Assembly: GCF_003351025.1 (NCBI RefSeq)
Contig: NZ_QPCG01000002.1
Coordinates: 1,195,288-1,259,287, forward strand
Reading direction: 5' to 3'
DNA: 64,000 nt
Source: Mucilaginibacter endophyticus
Lineage (GTDB): Bacteria; Bacteroidota; Bacteroidia; Sphingobacteriales; Sphingobacteriaceae
Shown here: positions 61,334-64,000 of the stretch, piece after piece
Layout: every line of letters starts with the position of its first letter
How positions within the stretch are numbered: position 1 is the stretch's first letter
The notes under the pieces: generated by a model
Databases searched by the model: none
What the model was told of the DNA's origin: nothing
Seen by the model: the letters and a program-made list of their open reading frames with translations, nothing else
Translations under genes and position numbers: made by a program

Positions 61334-62197
61334 ATGAAGAAGCCCGAACATCCTAATATTATTGCCGACCAGGATATCAAAGATTCATTCTCTGTAGAAA
61401 GCTGGGAGAAAAAGCATTTTGATGATCAACGGGTGCATAGGGCAACCTATAACCGGACATTTTTAATTACCTCAGGTTCGGGCCAGGTAGTTATTGACAA
61501 TTCATCGTACACAATTGCAGGCAATCAACTCTTGTTGGTTGCCAAAGGGCAACTTTTTACCTTTTCTGCTGATACCGTTTTAACGGGTCATGCCATCTGC
61601 TTTGGCGACTGCTTTTGGGAGCGAGCACCGCAAAGCGCTAATAACTGCAAGGCAGTATTATTTAATAATGCCTCTGATAACCAGCAAATACCATTAAACA
61701 ACGATAATCTGCAGGAGCTAATTCCACTTTTTGAAATTCTGCATACTGAATTTACAAAAGCACCTTACATCAATAAGCTTGATGCTATGGCGGCATATTT
61801 AAAGATCATCATGATTAAAATAGCCAATATCAACGCATCGCTAAGCAAGGGCTATGATAGTTACGACAACCAACTGTACCGCCAGTTTCTCGAGCTGGTG
61901 AGCCGCCAATATCAAAACACTCATGAAGTTGCCGAATTTGCCAAACAAATGGGAATCTCCACACGCAAACTCACCGAGCTTTGCAATCGCTGTGCAGGTA
62001 AAGGCGCCAAGGACATCATTAACGGTCAAATTATTTCTGAAGCCAAACGCTCGTTACAATTTTCGGCGAAGCCGGTAAAGGAGATTGCCTATCACCTTAA
62101 CTTTTCAACGCCCGAGCAATTCAGTCATTTCTTTAAAAAGAACACGCTGATATCTCCTCATCAATACCGCTCGCACTTTGTACATATTGGCATGTGA
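61334..62197 (+). CDS. AraC-family transcriptional regulator
   Basis: 287 residues. The N-terminal part (about 30-120) is a cupin-like sensor with 'SGSGQVVIDNSSYTIAGNQLLLVAKGQLFTF'. The C-terminal 100 residues hold two helix-turn-helix units: EVAEFAKQMGISTRKLTELCN (about 198-218) and VKEIAYHLNFSTPEQFSHFFKK (about 248-270), the AraC/XylS signature. The gene is nine bases after DUF1543, probably in the same message. It should activate a nearby set of genes, but the target and ligand are not evident. Confidence 0.93.
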   Translation: MKKPEHPNIIADQDIKDSFSVESWEKKHFDDQRVHRATYNRTFLITSGSGQVVIDNSSYTIAGNQLLLVAKGQLFTFSADTVLTGHAICFGDCFWERAPQSANNCKAVLFNNASDNQQIPLNNDNLQELIPLFEILHTEFTKAPYINKLDAMAAYLKIIMIKIANINASLSKGYDSYDNQLYRQFLELVSRQYQNTHEVAEFAKQMGISTRKLTELCNRCAGKGAKDIINGQIISEAKRSLQFSAKPVKEIAYHLNFSTPEQFSHFFKKNTLISPHQYRSHFVHIGM

Positions 62198-62267
62198 TTA
62201 GCCTGTTTTAACATTTTTAGCCGGCGGTACCGGCATAATTTTGAGGCATATTAATTCCGTTAAAATT

Positions 62268-62918
62268 ATGTCAGTAAACAAAGTAAAATCAATAGCCGGG
62301 ATCACTATTCCCGATAGTACTATCGCCAATCATGCCACCGAACTTTTATTGGAGCACGGCACCGAATTTATCTACAATCATTCGCTCAGAGTCTTTATCT
62401 TTTCGTCCCTCAACGGCGAGCGCCGGCAACTAAAATATGATCCGGAATTACTGTACGTTAGTTCCATATTTCACGACCTGGGATTAACGCCACACTACAG
62501 CAGCCCTGATAAACGCTTTGAGGTAGACGGCGCCAATGCGGCGCGCGAGTTTCTGAAAAGTTATGGCCTGCCTAAAGATCAATTACAACTGGTTTGGGAT
62601 ACCATTGCCCTGCATACAACTATTGGAGTGGCAGAACACAAAGAGCCGGAAGTTGCCCTGATGTATTCAGGCGTTGGCCTTGATGTAATGGGCGAAGGCT
62701 ATGAAAACCTAAGCGATGCCAACCGGGAAGAGATCATAACCGCCTTCCCGCGAAATGATTTTAAGAAGAAGATCATCCCTACTTTTTTTGGCGGATTTGA
62801 GCATAAAACCGAAACTACTTTTGGTAACATTAAAGCCGATGTTTGCGCTTACATGATCCCCAATTTTCACCGCAAGAATTTTTGCGATTGTATCCTGCAT
62901 TCGCCGTGGAAAGAATAA
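62268..62918 (+). CDS. HD-domain hydrolase
   Basis: 216 residues from the ATG at 62268 (an upstream TTG at 62241 is less likely). The HD metal site is clear: His38 in YNHSLRVF, His69-Asp70 in SSIFHDLGL and His116 in ALHTTIG. It resembles the small HD proteins of the cyanamide-hydratase-like group ('HSLRVFIFSSLNG', 'DLGLTPHY', 'FEVDGANAAREFL'). Members act on nucleotides, phosphate esters or, in cyanamide hydratase, on cyanamide. The substrate here is unknown. It lies 70 bases after the AraC gene. Confidence 0.88.
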   Translation: MSVNKVKSIAGITIPDSTIANHATELLLEHGTEFIYNHSLRVFIFSSLNGERRQLKYDPELLYVSSIFHDLGLTPHYSSPDKRFEVDGANAAREFLKSYGLPKDQLQLVWDTIALHTTIGVAEHKEPEVALMYSGVGLDVMGEGYENLSDANREEIITAFPRNDFKKKIIPTFFGGFEHKTETTFGNIKADVCAYMIPNFHRKNFCDCILHSPWKE

Positions 62919-62988
62919 TGGAATTTTAAAACATTTTGCCTTTTTGGTAATTGTATCATTATCAATTAACCAATTAAAAATTTCCGTT

Positions 62989-63495
62989 ATGAAACATGCA
63001 TTCATTTTTGGGACTACCATTTTTTTAAGTGAGCGAAACACGCTTACTTATAGTGATGGACTTAATAATATTGAGTTTTTGAGGATATTGTCATTTTATG
63101 ACAACCAAAAAGGCAAAGTGCTTTCCATTGATGCCAACATTAACGCGCCAAACGGCGAAGTCATCAGGATAAGCGCCAACAACAATGAAAACAACGCGAA
63201 TGTGCAGCTTGATGTAACCAGCGGTCGTATCAAAGTATTTCAACCCGGTCATGCCGAACCCGTACTGGATGTTTACCAGTTCGATCCGCATGAGTATCCT
63301 GGTTTATCGAGCCATGTGCTTAATGAAATCCATGCCCAGCATCCGGATCATGTGGTGACGATTAAAGGCAATTTCTTTGTTGCCGGAGCGCATTTTCTGA
63401 TTGAAAATGAAAAGATGTTCATTGATAATAATGGCTATGCCAATGGTGTAGAAAATGCGCACAACGGCGTGATTCTATCGGCGGCTGTAGCGTAA
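62989..63495 (+). CDS. Conserved hypothetical protein, cytoplasmic
   Basis: 168 residues from the ATG at 62989, preceded by a spaced AT-rich region. No signal peptide or membrane segment. The sequence shows alternating beta strands (HAFIFGTTIFLSERNTLTYSD, VLSIDANINAPNGEVIRISA, DHVVTIKGNFFVAGAHFLIEN), suggesting a beta-sandwich or jelly-roll-like fold. I do not recognise a family or catalytic residues. It is 70 bases after the HD-domain gene and just before an array of palindromes. Confidence 0.65.
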   Translation: MKHAFIFGTTIFLSERNTLTYSDGLNNIEFLRILSFYDNQKGKVLSIDANINAPNGEVIRISANNNENNANVQLDVTSGRIKVFQPGHAEPVLDVYQFDPHEYPGLSSHVLNEIHAQHPDHVVTIKGNFFVAGAHFLIENEKMFIDNNGYANGVENAHNGVILSAAVA

Positions 63496-63508
63496 AATTG
63501 GAAACGCT

Positions 63509-63531
63509 GTCCGAAGTCTCCGACTTCGGAC
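63509..63531. repeat. Hairpin 1 of a four-hairpin array
   Basis: GTCCGAAGTC-tcc-GACTTCGGAC, a perfect 10-bp stem with a 3-nt loop. Confidence 0.8.
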
Positions 63532-63538
63532 GACTATG

Positions 63539-63559
63539 CATGTAGTCTGTGACTACATG
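63539..63559. repeat. Hairpin 2 of a four-hairpin array
   Basis: CATGTAGTC-tgt-GACTACATG, a perfect 9-bp stem with a 3-nt loop, sharing the GTC/GAC loop-closing bases of hairpins 1 and 4. Confidence 0.8.
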
Positions 63560-63575
63560 ATTTTTGCAGATCGCG

Positions 63576-63610
63576 TTATATGCCTGTAGTTGCAAACTAC
63601 AGGCATATAA
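63576..63610. repeat. Hairpin 3 of a four-hairpin array
   Basis: A perfect 16-bp stem (TTATATGCCTGTAGTT pairing with 63595-63610) around GCA. It shares the TGTAGT core with hairpin 2. Confidence 0.8.
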
Positions 63611-63611
63611 A

Positions 63612-63632
63612 TTCGAAGTCAGAGACTTCGAA
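63612..63632. repeat. Hairpin 4 of a four-hairpin array
   Basis: TTCGAAGTC-aga-GACTTCGAA, a perfect 9-bp stem with a 3-nt loop and the same GAAGTC/GACTTC core as hairpin 1. Confidence 0.8.
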
Positions 63633-63684
63633 CAGGCAATTACTTCGTTCCTCGTATGACATGGTTTTTATTCGTTACCCACGC

Positions 63685-64000
63685 CTATTCAAACACGCTC
63701 TTCGCTTTCTTAATTGTTTTTTCCAGGTCAATACCTTTTGCCAGTACTCCTTTAAACAGATCTCCGGTTTCTTTCAAGCGATCTATAGAATTAAAAATGG
63801 TAAAATCTTTCATGGTGAGGCCTGGTTTTACTTCATCCCAATGCAGCGGCATAGAAACAGTTGCGCCCGGTTTAGGCCTTAATGAATACGGACCCGCAAT
63901 AGTAGCTCCCGGACGGTTTTGCAAAAAGTCGAGGTACATTTTACCGTTTCGCTTGGCTACCATGCGTTCCAGGCTGGTATAATCGGGAATTTGCTTGTGT
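63685..64000 (-). CDS. ligD: LigD-type NHEJ polymerase/primase domain, C-terminal part
   Basis: The frame continues past base 64000, so the start lies right of the window; about 104 codons are visible. The sequence KRNGKMYLDFLQNRPGATIA, then PYSLRPKPGATVSMPLHWDEV and DFTIFNSIDRL...GDLFKGVL, is the end of the archaeo-eukaryotic primase-like polymerase domain of bacterial non-homologous end-joining ligase D. The visible chain ends within this domain, so either the protein is a stand-alone polymerase-domain protein or a LigD with the polymerase domain at the C-terminus (as in many Bacteroidota). The ligase and nuclease domains cannot be checked here. Confidence 0.85.
   Translation of the reverse strand, partial: HKQIPDYTSLERMVAKRNGKMYLDFLQNRPGATIAGPYSLRPKPGATVSMPLHWDEVKPGLTMKDFTIFNSIDRLKETGDLFKGVLAKGIDLEKTIKKAKSVFE

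Noticed and set aside
63580..63982. Plus-strand open frames of about 100 codons opposite the LigD-type gene
   Set aside because: They are antisense to a conserved protein frame and run through the hairpin array; no support for coding.

Overview
The window looks like the chromosome of a Bacteroidota bacterium of the family Sphingobacteriaceae, close to Mucilaginibacter or Pedobacter. The evidence is a SusC/SusD pair, several TonB-dependent receptors with an N-terminal carboxypeptidase-regulatory-like domain, a type IX secretion (T9SS) type B sorting domain, DUF5686, DUF2807 and PepSY-like envelope proteins, and promoter boxes that fit the Bacteroidota pattern TTTG / TAnnTTTG. The genus is an inference from gene style. 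No rRNA, tRNA, CRISPR array, integrase or transposase was seen.

Layout. 1-978: 3' end of a flavin amine oxidase. 1029-7703 (minus): a small lipoprotein, a DUF2807 protein and a giant Ig-repeat T9SS surface protein. 8127-14050 (minus): a SusC/SusD uptake pair with a secreted tyrosine phosphatase downstream. 14330-16903 (minus): an outer-membrane barrel whose N-terminal half carries CotH/FAM20-like kinase motifs. 18163-26865 (plus): a tight nine-gene cluster for an unusual activated sugar (GT-B transferase, cytidylyltransferase, split transketolase, class III aminotransferase, SDR, a KdsC-NeuB fusion, a membrane hydroxylase and an SMR-type transporter). This is the best candidate for an undescribed pathway. 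26872-33303: envelope proteins, a second fatty-acid-hydroxylase-family protein and a periplasmic histidine phosphatase. 33370-43923 (minus): two paralogous TonB-receptor plus beta-helix-lipoprotein pairs around a TRAP-like acid phosphatase and a YncE-type propeller. 44143-50430 (minus): a TolC-adaptor-RND efflux operon with a TetR repressor and three copies of a probable operator. 50999-57879: a pectate-lyase-like lipoprotein, an MBOAT/SGNH acetylation pair, an M28 peptidase and an alginate-lyase-family protein. 57919-64000: class I aldolase, secreted MsrA/MsrB, DUF1543, AraC and HD-domain genes, and the C-terminal end of a LigD-type NHEJ polymerase domain. Two intergenic stretches (about 59126-59469 and 63509-63632) are packed with palindromes.

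How the genes work together. Most of the window serves the cell envelope: import across the outer membrane (SusCD, two TBDRs), polysaccharide breakdown (PL1, alginate-lyase family), surface display (T9SS giant), surface glycan synthesis and acylation (18163-26865; 52521-54938), drug export (RND) and repair of oxidised envelope proteins (MsrAB). Several computed starts were moved to an internal ATG where a signal peptide or conserved N-terminus begins there. Three genes (19238, 26488, 28558) appear to start with GTG or TTG.
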